Below are positions 25,545 through 35,533 of a stretch of 64,000 nucleotides of DNA, piece by piece. Origin of the DNA: an uncultured Bryobacterales bacterium. Lineage in GTDB: Bacteria; Acidobacteriota; Terriglobia; Bryobacterales; UBA6623. The number at the start of each line of letters is the position of its first letter. Within the stretch, counting starts at the first letter, position 1. The DNA lies in NCBI GenBank assembly GCA_958295955.1, contig OY282420.1:3796435-3860434 (forward strand). Direction: 5' to 3'. Below the pieces are notes generated by a model. The model was given only the letters and a program-made list of their open reading frames with translations, was not told where the DNA came from and did not search any database. The position numbers and the translations under genes are program-made.

Positions 25545-25817
25545 TCATACACGACTTTTTCTCGATCGAGAGCCTCCGTCACGATATGGTTTGCGTTGTT
25601 GAAAGTCGGACTGGATGGAAGCTGGGCTATCGATGGAAAACTGAGCCCAGGTTGGCCTGAAAAGATAGACCGCCCCAACCGCACCAGGAACGAAACTGTC
25701 AATCAGCCCTGTAATGTAGGCCACCGCCGAGAGAACGACAAGAGAACCCAGCAAAAGCCGATGCTGTCGCAAGCTCATCGTTCGTTTCCCCCAGAAAACT
25801 ACTCTCCTGTCAGCCAT
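25545..25817 (-). CDS. Small hypothetical membrane protein
   Basis: 90 residues from the ATG at 25817, which lies 5 nt after a full AAGGAGG (minus strand; 25823-25829 on plus), so this start is well supported. The N-terminus is basic (MADRRVVFWGKRTMSLRQHR), followed by one clear membrane helix (LLLGSLVVLSAVAYITGLI), a second weaker one (FVPGAVGAVYLFRP) and a hydrophilic tail. It is not recognised. It is isolated between the TPR gene and the peroxidase gene. The 157 nt on its left and 180 nt on its right hold nothing I can identify. Confidence 0.6.
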   Translation of the reverse strand: MADRRVVFWGKRTMSLRQHRLLLGSLVVLSAVAYITGLIDSFVPGAVGAVYLFRPTWAQFSIDSPASIQSDFQQRKPYRDGGSRSRKSRV

Positions 25818-25997
25818 CACAGCCTCCTTAACAGTCAGCGGCGCAGTCTGAAAACGCAAACCACGGCATCATGCTTTTCTGCAATCAGTCTATACCATTC
25901 TTCTACGCCCCTACGACAAGAACCGCATGGAAACAAACCGAGCACAGAGCGGCTGACGCCCTTGAGCAAGCGCCCGCGGCGGCCCCCGATAGGAGCC

Positions 25998-27041
25998 TCA
26001 TTGCGGCGCGGCGCCAAGCGTCGCCGGGCCGTCGGTCAATTTCCCGCTTAGCGATTTGAGAAACGCCAGCAGCGCTTGCTTCTCTTCTTCGCTGAGCTCG
26101 AGCGGTTCCATATCGCGGTCGAGATGCGGGTTCGGCTCGCCTCCTTTGTCGTAGTGTTCGATGACGTCTTCCAGAGTGGCCAGACTGCCGTCGTGCATAT
26201 AGGGCGCGGCGGCGGCGGCTTCGCGCAACGTCGGTGTCTTGAAAGCCCCCAGGTCGGCTCGGTCGCCGCTGACTTCGAATCTCCCCGGGTCGGTAAATTC
26301 GCCGTCCCCCCAGCCGACGCCGGTATTGTGGAACGATTCGTCGGTAAGATTCGGCCCGATGTGGCAGGCGCCGCAGTTCCCTTTGCCGCGGAATATGTCG
26401 AGTCCCAGGCGGGCCTCCGGCGGCAGCGCCCCCGGGTTGCCGTTCATGTAACGGTCGTATGGGGAGTCCCCGGATACGATCGTGCGCACGTAAGCGGCAA
26501 GCGCCTTGCCCAGGTCGTCTGCATGGACTTCCCGCCGAAACATTTTCAGGAACTCGGCGGAATAGACCGCGGAATCGCGCAGCCGCCTCACGGCGTCGTC
26601 AAGGGTCAAATCCATCTCGAGCTCGTTTTGGATCGGCTGCAGCGTCTGCTTCTCCAGCGTCGCGATGCGCCCGTCCCAAAAGAAGCTGCGGCCGTAGCCG
26701 CGGTTGACCAGTTTCGGGACGCGGCGCGGCCCCTTGCGGCCGAATACCCCGACCGCGGCCGCGCGGTCGTCGGTAAAGGCATGCGCGGGGTCGTGGCAGG
26801 TCGCGCAAGAGATGCTGCGGTCTCGCGAGAGCGCCTTGTCGAAAAAGAGACGCTTGCCGAGAGCGGCCTTGCCGGCGCTGAGCGGGTTGTCCTCGGGTAC
26901 GGGCATGTAAGCGTCGAGGCCCAGCGGCGGCTTCCAGGAGTCTCCCGTCCGGGGCCTTGCCGGGTCGGCCGCGTGCAGCCGGACGCCGGCGTAGAGTAAC
27001 GCCAAGGCTGCTGCGTGGACGCAAACGGATCGGTACCGCAC
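25998..27041 (-). CDS. Di-haem cytochrome c peroxidase / MauG family protein
   Basis: 347 residues with a signal peptide (HAAALALLYAGVRLHA). Two c-type haem sites are visible: CATCH at 79-83 and CGACH at 223-227. The conserved FFWDGR (about 120-125) and LGKRLFFDKALSRD, FKTPTLREAAAAAPYMHDGS are standard for the CCP/MauG superfamily. The product is periplasmic and would reduce hydrogen peroxide or carry out an oxidative protein modification. It starts 6 nt downstream of the PD40 protein gene on the same strand, so the two are an operon. Confidence 0.93.
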   Translation of the reverse strand: MRYRSVCVHAAALALLYAGVRLHAADPARPRTGDSWKPPLGLDAYMPVPEDNPLSAGKAALGKRLFFDKALSRDRSISCATCHDPAHAFTDDRAAAVGVFGRKGPRRVPKLVNRGYGRSFFWDGRIATLEKQTLQPIQNELEMDLTLDDAVRRLRDSAVYSAEFLKMFRREVHADDLGKALAAYVRTIVSGDSPYDRYMNGNPGALPPEARLGLDIFRGKGNCGACHIGPNLTDESFHNTGVGWGDGEFTDPGRFEVSGDRADLGAFKTPTLREAAAAAPYMHDGSLATLEDVIEHYDKGGEPNPHLDRDMEPLELSEEEKQALLAFLKSLSGKLTDGPATLGAAPQ

Positions 27042-27047
27042 GGCCGG

Positions 27048-28883
27048 CTATATGCCCGCGGGGAGCTTTGTGGAGAGGTTGGGAATAACCCACACCTCGG
27101 TTTGCGTCCGGCCGACGGTGAAGGCGAGTTGCTCTCCGTCGGGATGCAGGTCAAGGTCGGCGTTCCAGGCCGCCGGCAGCTTGATCTTGTCGGCATTGCC
27201 CCCCTCGACCGGGATATTCCACAATTCAGATCCGGAAGCCGTAGAGACCCCCACGAGCAGCCTTTCGCCGCCCAAGCTCCAGTTGATGCTCCCGACCGCT
27301 CCGGCCGGCACGGGAACAAAGCGCCGGAGCTTGCCTTCCGCTATCCGCAGCGAACAAAGAACGGCGTCCGGCTCGCTCGGACGGCCGCGGAGAAACGCCA
27401 GCCGGGTTCCTCCGCCGGATCGGCTCAAGCGGCCGATTCGGCCCCGGTTCGTCTCGTAGAGCAGCCGGTCGGGGCCGTCGTTGAGTCGGAACTCGCGAAT
27501 CTGGGAACTTGCGGGGCCGGTGTGCTTTACGTAGTAGATCGACTTGGCGGATTCCGACCAGACTCCCTCGATTCCGCGGAAGTCCGCGGCCGGGTCATGA
27601 ACCGCCGTCCGCGTGTCGCCGGTTGCGGCGTCCACCGTGTAGAGCCCGCCGCGGTTCCTGCGGTCGCTGCCGCCGATCAACAGGACTTTTCCGTCGGGGG
27701 ACCAGTCGAGCCGCTCGAGATGCGCCAGCCGAGGCGTCAGGTCGTACTCGCGGTTCGTTTGAACGTTGCGGATGGTAATCGCGCGTTGCTGCTGCCCGTA
27801 ATTTTCGGCTTGACGGCTCGAGAAATAAGCGAGACGATTGCCGTCCGGCGACCACGCCGGCGAACCGTGGGTTCCGGAAAAACGCCCCGACGCCCGCTGC
27901 GGCATGCCTTCGAGCTTGGCCCCGGCAAGGTCCATCCTGCCGGAATAAACAGCGGCGTCGCCGGCGCGAAGTCCGTAGTAGTAACTGCCTCCGGGGGTCA
28001 GCCCCATGGGCAGGAAACGCCCCAGGTCGCCCTGCAGCAAACGCGGCTCTCCCGCCGCCTTTCCCGCGGCAACGGGGACTGCCCAGAGGCCCATCGTTCC
28101 GCCCCGGTCGCTGGCGAACACAACGGCGTTTCCGCCGCGGCTCCAAAGCGGGAATAAATCGGTGGCCGGGTGCTCCACCAACCGCGTTTCGCTGCGCCCG
28201 TCGGCTGTCAGCACGAAAATGTCCCGCTGCGCGGAGCCGCTGCGCGCCAGGTTGTCATAGACGATGAACCGGCCATCCGGCGAAAAGTCCATTTTCTTGG
28301 GATAGATCCAGTTCAGCGACTTGAGCGCCCGGGTTTCGCCGCTGCGGGCATCGACCAGCGCGATCTGACTGGTATTGTCTTGGCGAAAGAAAAGCGTCAG
28401 AATCCGTGTTCCGTCCGGCGACCAGGCGCAGGGTTGCACGAAGCCCGCCTGGGGATTGCGGTAGAGCGTGCGCGGCGCGGCGAGCTCGCCGGCGAGGCTC
28501 AGGGCAACGACCCGCAGCTCGTAGAATTTCTCCTCGTTGAACCAGGCGTAAGCAACCCGTTTGCCGTCCGGCGATATGACCGAGAAATAGGCGAACTCCC
28601 CTGCGTTCCGCTGGGGATCTTTGCGCGTCAATCGGCGCAATTTTCCGGACGATACCTCGCGGACCGCGAGATCGCCGCTCTGCGGATCGACGACCGAGAC
28701 GTAGCGGCCGTCGGGAGAGGGATCGCCCAGCACATCCGTAGCGGCGCCGGCCCACAACCGGCGCGGATGCGCAGGCTCCGCGGTCGCGGCGAGTGGGGCG
28801 GCCCTTTCCGTTTCGGCCGCAATTGTCGGGGCGGTCAACGCAATGAAGACGGCCAACCCGGATGAGCGCAGCGCAAATCGCAT
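27048..28883 (-). CDS. TolB-like PD40/WD40 beta-propeller protein, exported
   Basis: 611 residues with a signal peptide (LAVFIALTAPTIAAET). At least seven PD40-type blades recur, each with S.DG....: DPSPDGRYVSVVD, VISPDGKRVAYAW, AWSPDGTRILTLFF, DFSPDGRFIVYDN, AWSPDGNRLAYFSS, DWSPDGKVLLIGG, DLHPDGEQLAFTVG. This is the TolB/DPP-IV propeller pattern, but there is no peptidase domain at the C-terminus, so it is a stand-alone propeller. It is the first gene of an operon with the MauG-like peroxidase. The specific role is unknown; protein-protein scaffolding in the periplasm is likely. Confidence 0.85.
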   Translation of the reverse strand: MRFALRSSGLAVFIALTAPTIAAETERAAPLAATAEPAHPRRLWAGAATDVLGDPSPDGRYVSVVDPQSGDLAVREVSSGKLRRLTRKDPQRNAGEFAYFSVISPDGKRVAYAWFNEEKFYELRVVALSLAGELAAPRTLYRNPQAGFVQPCAWSPDGTRILTLFFRQDNTSQIALVDARSGETRALKSLNWIYPKKMDFSPDGRFIVYDNLARSGSAQRDIFVLTADGRSETRLVEHPATDLFPLWSRGGNAVVFASDRGGTMGLWAVPVAAGKAAGEPRLLQGDLGRFLPMGLTPGGSYYYGLRAGDAAVYSGRMDLAGAKLEGMPQRASGRFSGTHGSPAWSPDGNRLAYFSSRQAENYGQQQRAITIRNVQTNREYDLTPRLAHLERLDWSPDGKVLLIGGSDRRNRGGLYTVDAATGDTRTAVHDPAADFRGIEGVWSESAKSIYYVKHTGPASSQIREFRLNDGPDRLLYETNRGRIGRLSRSGGGTRLAFLRGRPSEPDAVLCSLRIAEGKLRRFVPVPAGAVGSINWSLGGERLLVGVSTASGSELWNIPVEGGNADKIKLPAAWNADLDLHPDGEQLAFTVGRTQTEVWVIPNLSTKLPAGI

Positions 28884-28946
28884 AACCCCGGCGGCCCCAG
28901 GAGATACCCTTTCCGCCTATGCGATTGTATTATAGGCGGTTTGCCG

Positions 28947-30116
28947 ATGACTCCACATTGCGGGCTCCGCCGGGGAGGCCGGAGCCGCCGGACGCGGCGG
29001 AGCGGCGCGGGTTTTGCCGCCGTTCTCGCGCTGGTCGGTCTGCCGGCGTCTTTTCTGCCTCTCCGGGCGCAAGAGGAGACCCGCGAGCCCGCCGCCGACG
29101 GCTTCGTCGGAGCGCAAGTTTGCGGCGCCTGCCATGCCGAGCAGTTTGCGCAGCAAGCGCAGAGCGCTCATGCCGGTTCGCTCAGCCCGGCCGCCCTGCA
29201 TCCGCTGGCCTCGTCTTTCACTCCCGCAACTGCGTTGAGGCGGGGCCGGTTCCAATTGACCTACGCCGCGGCGCCGAACGAGCTTCGCGTACGCATCGCG
29301 GACGGTGAGGAGGAAGAAGAAACTCCGCTCGAATGGGCCTTCGGCGCCGGCGGTCAAGCCGTTACTTTCGTCAGCCGCCTCGACGAAGATACGTATGTTG
29401 AACACCACTTCAGCTATTACTCCGCAGCGAAGTCCTTTGCAGCGACGCCGGGCCACGACGGCCGCGCCGCGGGTTCGTTGCGGGAAGCTCTGGGCGTGCC
29501 GTATGAAACTTTCTCGCCGCGGTCGGAGATCATGCGCTGCTTCTCTTGTCATTCGACGGGCAAGTTGTCGCTCGGCCGGAATTTCGAGTTGCAACCGGCG
29601 GAATTGGGAGTGCGCTGCGAGGCGTGCCACGGTCCCGGCGAGGCTCACGCGGAGGCCGTGCGGCGCGCCGATATGGACGCCGCCCGCGCCGCGCTCGTAA
29701 ATCCGGGGCGTATGGACCCGCAAGAGCAGATTGCGTTCTGCGGAAACTGCCATCGCCCCCCGGCAAGCGAAAACGAAGCCATCGACTGGCGCGACCCCTG
29801 GAACGTTCGCCACCATCCGTTGTACCTGAGCCGCAGCCGTTGCTTCCTGGGGAGCGGAAACGGCCTCTCATGCGTCACTTGCCACGACCCCCATCGAAGC
29901 GTTCTGCGCAAAGCCCCAGCCTATTACAACAGCCGCTGCGCCGGTTGCCACACCGCGTCGTCGCATCCGCCCAACCCCGCAACCTGCAAGACCGCCGGCT
30001 CTGTCGGGTGCAGTTCGTGCCACATGCCCGTCGTGCGCCCCAACAACCACCTGCGGTTTTACAACCACTGGATCGGGATCTACCGCAACGGCGACGTGCT
30101 GCGCCCGAGCGAGTAG
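28947..30116 (+). CDS. Seven-haem c-type cytochrome (cytochrome c554/DmsE-like)
   Basis: 389 residues with a signal peptide (FAAVLALVGLPASFLPL). Seven CxxCH sites are visible: CGACH, CFSCH, CEACH, CGNCH, CVTCH, CAGCH and CSSCH. The phrases GAQVCGACHAEQFAQQ, GVRCEACHGPGEAHAE and LSCVTCHDPH are typical of cytochrome c554-like multihaem proteins. It would act as a periplasmic electron carrier. A TPR gene lies convergently downstream. The ATG at 28947 was chosen over a TTG at 28941. It is divergent from the PD40/peroxidase operon, so the shared intergenic region may coordinate these redox genes. Confidence 0.92.
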   Translation: MTPHCGLRRGGRSRRTRRSGAGFAAVLALVGLPASFLPLRAQEETREPAADGFVGAQVCGACHAEQFAQQAQSAHAGSLSPAALHPLASSFTPATALRRGRFQLTYAAAPNELRVRIADGEEEEETPLEWAFGAGGQAVTFVSRLDEDTYVEHHFSYYSAAKSFAATPGHDGRAAGSLREALGVPYETFSPRSEIMRCFSCHSTGKLSLGRNFELQPAELGVRCEACHGPGEAHAEAVRRADMDAARAALVNPGRMDPQEQIAFCGNCHRPPASENEAIDWRDPWNVRHHPLYLSRSRCFLGSGNGLSCVTCHDPHRSVLRKAPAYYNSRCAGCHTASSHPPNPATCKTAGSVGCSSCHMPVVRPNNHLRFYNHWIGIYRNGDVLRPSE

Positions 30117-30127
30117 CGGGAACGCAT

Positions 30128-31696
30128 CTAAGGCGTCCGTTGGATCTGCGCGCGGATCTCCCGCGCAAAAGGGTCGTCCGGGCCGTTCGCCTTTTCGATA
30201 ATTCTCAGAGCCCGCTCGAAAAGACTGCGCGCTTCGGAGGCGTCGCCCTTCGCCTGCGCCAAATGAGCCAAGTTGTAAATCGTCTCGGCGGCAAGCGCAT
30301 CGCCGCCGCCGAAATGCCTCTCTTGAATGGCGGCCGCGCGCCGATAGAGAGGCTCCGCGGCCTGCAAATTGCCCTGCAGGTGGTAAAGGCCGGCGAGATT
30401 GTTCAGCGTTGCAGCGACATCGGGATGCTCTTTGCCCAGCAGGTCCTCTTGCATCGCCAGCGCTCGACTCAGCAACTGTTCCGCCTGCCGGTAGTTTCCC
30501 TGGTCCCGCAGCACGCTGCCGAGACCGTCCAGAGCCGCTGCGGCCCCCGGATGCTCCGCCGCGGGGGACGCCTCATAGACCGCCAGGGCGCGGCGGAACA
30601 GTTGCGCGGCCGCGGCGAGATCGCCCTGCATTGCGGCCAGCCGGCCCAGGCCGCAAAGCGCAGCGCCCAGTTGCGGGGAAGCAGAATCGAGATGCTCGTA
30701 GATTTCCAGCGCACGGCCGTACGACGCTTCGGCTGCCGCGTAGTCCTGCTGCATCTCTTGCACTTCCCCGACGCCGCTCCATGCCGCCGCGGTATCGGCA
30801 TGGTCGGCTCCGAGCGCCGTCCGATAAATGGACAGGGCCTTGCGGCGCAACGACGCGGCTTCCTGGAGATTGCCGCGGGACAACTCGACCTCCGCCAATG
30901 CCGCGTGGCTTTTTCCTGCGTTCGCGCCGGCTGCTCCCAATGACTTTTCGAATATCCGCAGCGCCTTATGGATGTTCGCTGCGGCTTCTTCCAACTCGCC
31001 CTTCAGGCGCAGCGTTCCTGCGAGATTCAGCAGCGTTGCGGCCGCTTCCGGGTCCTCGTCCGTCCGATTTTTCTCATGAATCGCCAGCGCCCGCTTGTAT
31101 AGCCGCTCGGCTTCGTCGAGATCGCCCCCGGTTTCCTTCAGCAGCCCGAGATTGTTGACGGTGACGGCGAGGCCGACAAGATCCGCGCCGGCGGTTTCTT
31201 CCTGAAGCGCCAACAGCCGCCGATAAATTGCTTCGGCTCCATGCGCGCTGCCGCTGCCTTCAAGCGCTGCGACGAGTTTTTTCAGCAAGGGAATCGCGGC
31301 TGCGTCCTCGCCTCCGTCAAGCGGCTCGCGGATAGCGAGCGCCCGCCGGAACGCAGTCTCAGCTTGCGCGTAGTTTCGTCCGGCGGCGAGAACATCGCCG
31401 AGATGCGTCAAATCATCCGCGACCCGCTCATGCTTTTGACCGAACGCTTGCTCGTCGATGGCCAGCGCCCGCCGCAGCAGAGGTTCCGCTTCCGCCGTGC
31501 GCCCGCGTACGTTCAGGAATAGGGCGAGATGCGCAAGACTCCGCGCCACCTCGGGGTGGCGCGGCCCCAGGTTCTCCTCCCGTCTGGCCAGGGCCTCGCG
31601 GTAAAGGTCCTCGAACCGAGCGCCTTCTGCGCAGAGGCTGAGGCTCGGCAGGCAACTCGCGGTGAGAATGACGAATGAAGCTCCTCGCGCGCGCAT
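30128..31696 (-). CDS. Kinesin-light-chain-like TPR protein, exported
   Basis: 522 residues. A short signal peptide (SFVILTASCLPSLSLCAEG) precedes a continuous array of about ten 42-residue TPRs of the TPR_10/TPR_12 (kinesin light chain) kind: HPEVARSLAHLALFLNVRGRT, AEPLLRRALAIDEQAFG, HPDVAATLNNLAGLYHLQGN and YNLAHLAQAKGDASEARSLF. Repeats of this type mediate protein binding; no enzymatic domain is seen. Its start codon lies about 160 nt from the divergent DUF3604 gene. It ends 11 nt from the convergent multihaem cytochrome gene. The repeat regularity suggests recent duplication of blades. Confidence 0.88.
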   Translation of the reverse strand: MRARGASFVILTASCLPSLSLCAEGARFEDLYREALARREENLGPRHPEVARSLAHLALFLNVRGRTAEAEPLLRRALAIDEQAFGQKHERVADDLTHLGDVLAAGRNYAQAETAFRRALAIREPLDGGEDAAAIPLLKKLVAALEGSGSAHGAEAIYRRLLALQEETAGADLVGLAVTVNNLGLLKETGGDLDEAERLYKRALAIHEKNRTDEDPEAAATLLNLAGTLRLKGELEEAAANIHKALRIFEKSLGAAGANAGKSHAALAEVELSRGNLQEAASLRRKALSIYRTALGADHADTAAAWSGVGEVQEMQQDYAAAEASYGRALEIYEHLDSASPQLGAALCGLGRLAAMQGDLAAAAQLFRRALAVYEASPAAEHPGAAAALDGLGSVLRDQGNYRQAEQLLSRALAMQEDLLGKEHPDVAATLNNLAGLYHLQGNLQAAEPLYRRAAAIQERHFGGGDALAAETIYNLAHLAQAKGDASEARSLFERALRIIEKANGPDDPFAREIRAQIQRTP

Positions 31697-31859
31697 TGAG
31701 ATGGCTTGTCTGCGATTTCGGGCGAGTGACCGGACACGAAGTATCCTACACCATGCCCGCCACGTCCGCTTCGCTCCGCCGAGCGGGGCTTGGCGGCAGA
31801 CACGGCCGGGAACCGCTCTACGCAGGATTCGGGTTATACACTGTTCGCGGGAGGCTCCC

Positions 31860-34517
31860 GTGCCGCGTCTTGCTCAACTTCGTGTCCTTGCTTTGGCGGC
31901 CGTCTTGGCTATCGTGTTCGCGGGCTCCCGCTGCGGCGGCCCGCGGGATTATCTGCCGGCGGAATTGCGCGCAAGGGTCGAGGCGCTCAAAGCCGATGTG
32001 CGCCGCGAGCCGACGACGGCGGAAACGATCGCCGCCCGCAACGAAGTTTTCTGGGAATGGCTGAACGCCTACTCGCTTACCGGAGGCCCCGTGCCGCCCA
32101 ACGGCCCTTCCGTCGCCTCCTGGATTTTCCAGACGGCTTTCGAAAACGAACGGGCCCGCGGCTCGCTGCAGGATTTCGAGAAGCTGCTCGAGGCCGAAAA
32201 GGCGACCCACCGTTCCGCGCTGTTCCCCGACGACAGTCTCGCCCGCCAATTGGACGATCTCATTTACGAGTTGGCGTTCAAGGACGAGCAGCCGGACGGC
32301 CTGGGAACGTTGAGCCTCGACGCGGCCGGCCCGTTCCCCATCGACTCGTGGCAGACGATCGAACAGACTTACGCCGTCGGCAGCGCGCCCCTGCGGGAGG
32401 GAGCGACGCTGATCGTCGCCAAGCAGCTTGCCTGGGACGGCGGCGTCTTGCAAATCCAGGATCCGGCCGGCGATAACTACGTCGCGGTCCGTTCGTCCGA
32501 CCCGAATGTCCGTTTCGAAAAGACGCACGTCGCTATGGGCGGGCTGCAAGGCGGACGCGACGGCGCGCTGCCGATGCCGGCTTACCGTGTCTCCGCGGGG
32601 GTTCTGGAGCAAGGCGGCGCGGTGACCTTTATCTATGGCGACCGCTCGGGCGGCGGCAAGGGCTGGCGCTTGCAGTCGATGGCCAACGACGATGTGCTGC
32701 TGCCCGTCTTTGTCGATATCGACGGCAGCCGCCGGCCGATGGCTTTGAACTGGCCGTCGTTCCGAGTGATCGGGGAGGGCGTCCGCTCAGTAAAAGGCTT
32801 CGCGCCGTCGATTGTCGAGCCGGGGGAGAAATTTGCTCTGGCGGTGCGCAGCGAGGACCGGCTGTACAACCGCGCCGGGGGGCGGATCCCCGCCTACGAA
32901 GTGACGCTGAACGGCCGACCGTTTCGCAAGCTCGCGGCGGGCGGCCCCGCGGTCAACGTGCTCGACGGACTCGCGATCGACGCGGAAGGCGTCTATCGCT
33001 TCGCGTTCCGCTCGCCCGACGGCGCCGTCAGCGGATCGTCGAACCCCGTCTGGGTCAGGCGCAACCCGCCGCATCGCATTTACTGGGGGGAGACGCACAC
33101 GCACACCGGCATGGCCGAGGGGCAGGGCACGGTCGAAGGCTCCTACCGTTACGCCCGCGAGGACGCCCGCCTCGATTTTCTGGGGCTTTCCGAGCACGAC
33201 AAATACATGGACGACGCGGAGTGGCGCGATATGCAAGACGCGGTGCGGCGCTACGGCAAAGAGGGAGAGTTCATTGCCTTCCCGGCGTACGAGTGGACCG
33301 TGCGGCGTCCGCTGGGGGGACACCACAACGTTTTCTACAGGACGCCCGGCCGCGAGCGCGTGCCCATCCAGCGGGCAACGAATCTGTCGGGGCTCTATCA
33401 GGGGCTGCGCGCCTTGTTCGAGCCGGACGACGTGCTGATTATCCCTCACGCGCACAACGCCGGGGATTGGCGCCGCAACGACCCGGACCTCGAGCGCCTC
33501 GTCGAGATCATGTCGATGCACGGGACGTTCGAATGGTTCGGCAACTACTATCTCCAACGCGGCCACCGGATCGGCTTCATTGCCGCGTCGGACGATCACC
33601 GCAGCCGTCCGGGCTACAGCGGAACGTTGCGGCGGGCCGCGCTGGCGCAGTTCGGCGGACTGGCTGCCGTCATGGCCCCGGCCAAGACCGCCGACGATAT
33701 TTTCGATGGTCTCCGCGCGCGAAAAACGTACGCGGTAACCTCCGCCGACCGCATCGTCATGGACCTCGAGCTCAACGGCGCCGGCATGGGCCGGCGTATT
33801 CCCTATGCCGACAAACGCCGCCTCCGCGCCCGTATTATGGGCACGGCGCCGATCGTTGAAGCTTCGGTCGTCAAGAACGGCGCTGTCGTTTGGACGAAGC
33901 GCCCGTCGCAAGCCGACTTGAGCGCCGCCGCGCAGGTGCGGGTAGCCTTCGAGTCTTCCTCGGAGCCCCTGTTCCGCGACAACCCCCGTCCCTACCGCCG
34001 CTGGCGCGGGACGCTCGAAGTGCGCGGCGCAAGCCTCAAGGCGGCGCAGGCGCTCAACTTCGACAATCGCTACATCGAATTTGCAAAAACGGACCCCAAC
34101 GATCCGAATCGGGTCGCTTTCTACACCGAAACCCGCGGCCGCGCGGACAGTCTGTTGCTCGCGCTCGAAGGCGCATCGCCCGCGACCGAAATCGTCGTGA
34201 AGCTGCAAGAGACGGTCGAATACGGCAAGGCGCCGCCGCGGATCCGCGGCTACGCGACGATCCCGGCGCAAACGGTGCGCCTGCCGTTCTCGCGGCTCGA
34301 CAAGGGGCTGCTGATCGAACAGGTTCCGGTCGGCAACGACATCGACACGATAACGCTGCAACTCCTCGGCAACGACCGGCCGTTGGACTACGACCTGGAG
34401 TTCGTCGACACGGACGAGCCCGGCCGCGGCGACTACTACTATGTCCGCGTGGAGCAACTGAACGGCGCCCGCGCCTGGTCGTCGCCGATCTGGGTCGGCG
34501 GCGAAGAGCCCCGTTAG
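31860..34517 (+). CDS. DUF3604 domain protein (PHP-like), exported
   Basis: 885 residues from a GTG with GGGAGGC 5 nt upstream. A signal peptide is present (LRVLALAAVLAIVFAGSRC); the Cys is not in a standard lipobox. After about 400 residues of beta-rich sequence comes the metal-binding core: IYWGETHTHTGMAEG (about 406), FLGLSEHDKYMDD, LIIPHAHNAGDW and IGFIAASDDHRSRPGYSG. These His/Asp sets are the PHP-type phosphoesterase-like site of DUF3604. The reaction is not established; many members are surface or periplasmic hydrolases in Acidobacteria, marine bacteria and Planctomycetes. It is the only large gene between the TPR gene and the ZIP transporter. Confidence 0.9.
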   Translation: MPRLAQLRVLALAAVLAIVFAGSRCGGPRDYLPAELRARVEALKADVRREPTTAETIAARNEVFWEWLNAYSLTGGPVPPNGPSVASWIFQTAFENERARGSLQDFEKLLEAEKATHRSALFPDDSLARQLDDLIYELAFKDEQPDGLGTLSLDAAGPFPIDSWQTIEQTYAVGSAPLREGATLIVAKQLAWDGGVLQIQDPAGDNYVAVRSSDPNVRFEKTHVAMGGLQGGRDGALPMPAYRVSAGVLEQGGAVTFIYGDRSGGGKGWRLQSMANDDVLLPVFVDIDGSRRPMALNWPSFRVIGEGVRSVKGFAPSIVEPGEKFALAVRSEDRLYNRAGGRIPAYEVTLNGRPFRKLAAGGPAVNVLDGLAIDAEGVYRFAFRSPDGAVSGSSNPVWVRRNPPHRIYWGETHTHTGMAEGQGTVEGSYRYAREDARLDFLGLSEHDKYMDDAEWRDMQDAVRRYGKEGEFIAFPAYEWTVRRPLGGHHNVFYRTPGRERVPIQRATNLSGLYQGLRALFEPDDVLIIPHAHNAGDWRRNDPDLERLVEIMSMHGTFEWFGNYYLQRGHRIGFIAASDDHRSRPGYSGTLRRAALAQFGGLAAVMAPAKTADDIFDGLRARKTYAVTSADRIVMDLELNGAGMGRRIPYADKRRLRARIMGTAPIVEASVVKNGAVVWTKRPSQADLSAAAQVRVAFESSSEPLFRDNPRPYRRWRGTLEVRGASLKAAQALNFDNRYIEFAKTDPNDPNRVAFYTETRGRADSLLLALEGASPATEIVVKLQETVEYGKAPPRIRGYATIPAQTVRLPFSRLDKGLLIEQVPVGNDIDTITLQLLGNDRPLDYDLEFVDTDEPGRGDYYYVRVEQLNGARAWSSPIWVGGEEPR

Positions 34518-34690
34518 GCGCTCTTCCTTCCTGGAAACGGATCGCGGATGATCCGGGTGAACGCGGGGAACACGATGCCCGGATTCACCTCGACCGGCAT
34601 GTATCCCGTACCGGTTCCGGTATGGCTCCGCCGTCACCGGGCCGCGCGCTGGGGTATCATAATCGAACTGCGCACGCCCGGCGGATTGCC

Positions 34691-35533
34691 ATGTCGATAC
34701 TGACCCTCAAGATTCTTTCCGCAGCGGCGATCTTCGCCGTAGGCGTGGCCGGGGGACTGATTCCGATAGCGGCGGCCCGTTTCAGAGACAGCGGGCGTTT
34801 CTTCTCGCTCAGCAATTCCTTCGCCGGCGGCCTGTTCCTGGGGGTCGGTTTCATCCATCTGCTGCCCAAGGCCATGGAGGAGCTCGAGGAGGTCACGCAC
34901 TACCCCTTGGCGACGCTCCTCGCGATGGTGGGGCTCAGCCTTCTGCTGCTGATCGACCGGGTCATCTTCGGCGATCAACCCCAGCGCACGGCGCCCGGCT
35001 CGACGCGGCGCCGGGTCCTGCACCCCTACGTGCTGCTGGTGGTCCTTTCGATTCACTCGGCCATAGCCGGAGTCTCCCTGGGACTCGAGCCCGGCGTGGC
35101 GGCATCGCTGGTCATTCTCCTGGGGATTCTCTGCCACAAGGGATCGGCCGCCTTCACGCTGATCGCGAGCGCGCACGTCGCCGGCATCGAGACCGGATCC
35201 CAGAGGGTCATGCTGGGAATCTTCTCCCTGATGACTCCCCTGGGGGTTCTATCCGGTTCGGGCCTCGCCACGGGCTTGGACGGGAGCGCCGCCGCCCTGC
35301 TCCAAGGATGCTTCAACGCGCTTGCCGCAGGCACGTTCATCTATGTGGCCATCATCGACATCATTGACGAGGAGTTCATGAAGCTGGAGGTGCTCCGGGC
35401 GAAATTCGCGGTGAGCGCCCTCGTTGGAGACGACGACGTGCCCATGCCGGAGCCGGACCGGGACCGAGTGCTGAAGTTCATGCTGGTCATTGCGGGCCTT
35501 GCCTTGATGGGCGTGCTTGCCCTCATGCACTGA
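34691..35533 (+). CDS. ZIP family divalent metal transporter
   Basis: 280 residues with about eight membrane helices, the ZIP topology. The histidine-bearing transport helices are visible: HLLPKAMEELEE in helix 2, SIHSAIAGVSLGLE in helix 4 (HS...G..LG) and ILCHKGSAAFTLI in helix 5. A short hydrophilic loop with basic residues (RTAPGSTRRR) separates helices 3 and 4. It should import zinc or another divalent metal across the inner membrane. The ATG at 34691 is preceded by a weak ribosome site, and a CATAAT hexamer (about 34658) could be a -10. No Zur box is obvious. Confidence 0.92.
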   Translation: MSILTLKILSAAAIFAVGVAGGLIPIAAARFRDSGRFFSLSNSFAGGLFLGVGFIHLLPKAMEELEEVTHYPLATLLAMVGLSLLLLIDRVIFGDQPQRTAPGSTRRRVLHPYVLLVVLSIHSAIAGVSLGLEPGVAASLVILLGILCHKGSAAFTLIASAHVAGIETGSQRVMLGIFSLMTPLGVLSGSGLATGLDGSAAALLQGCFNALAAGTFIYVAIIDIIDEEFMKLEVLRAKFAVSALVGDDDVPMPEPDRDRVLKFMLVIAGLALMGVLALMH

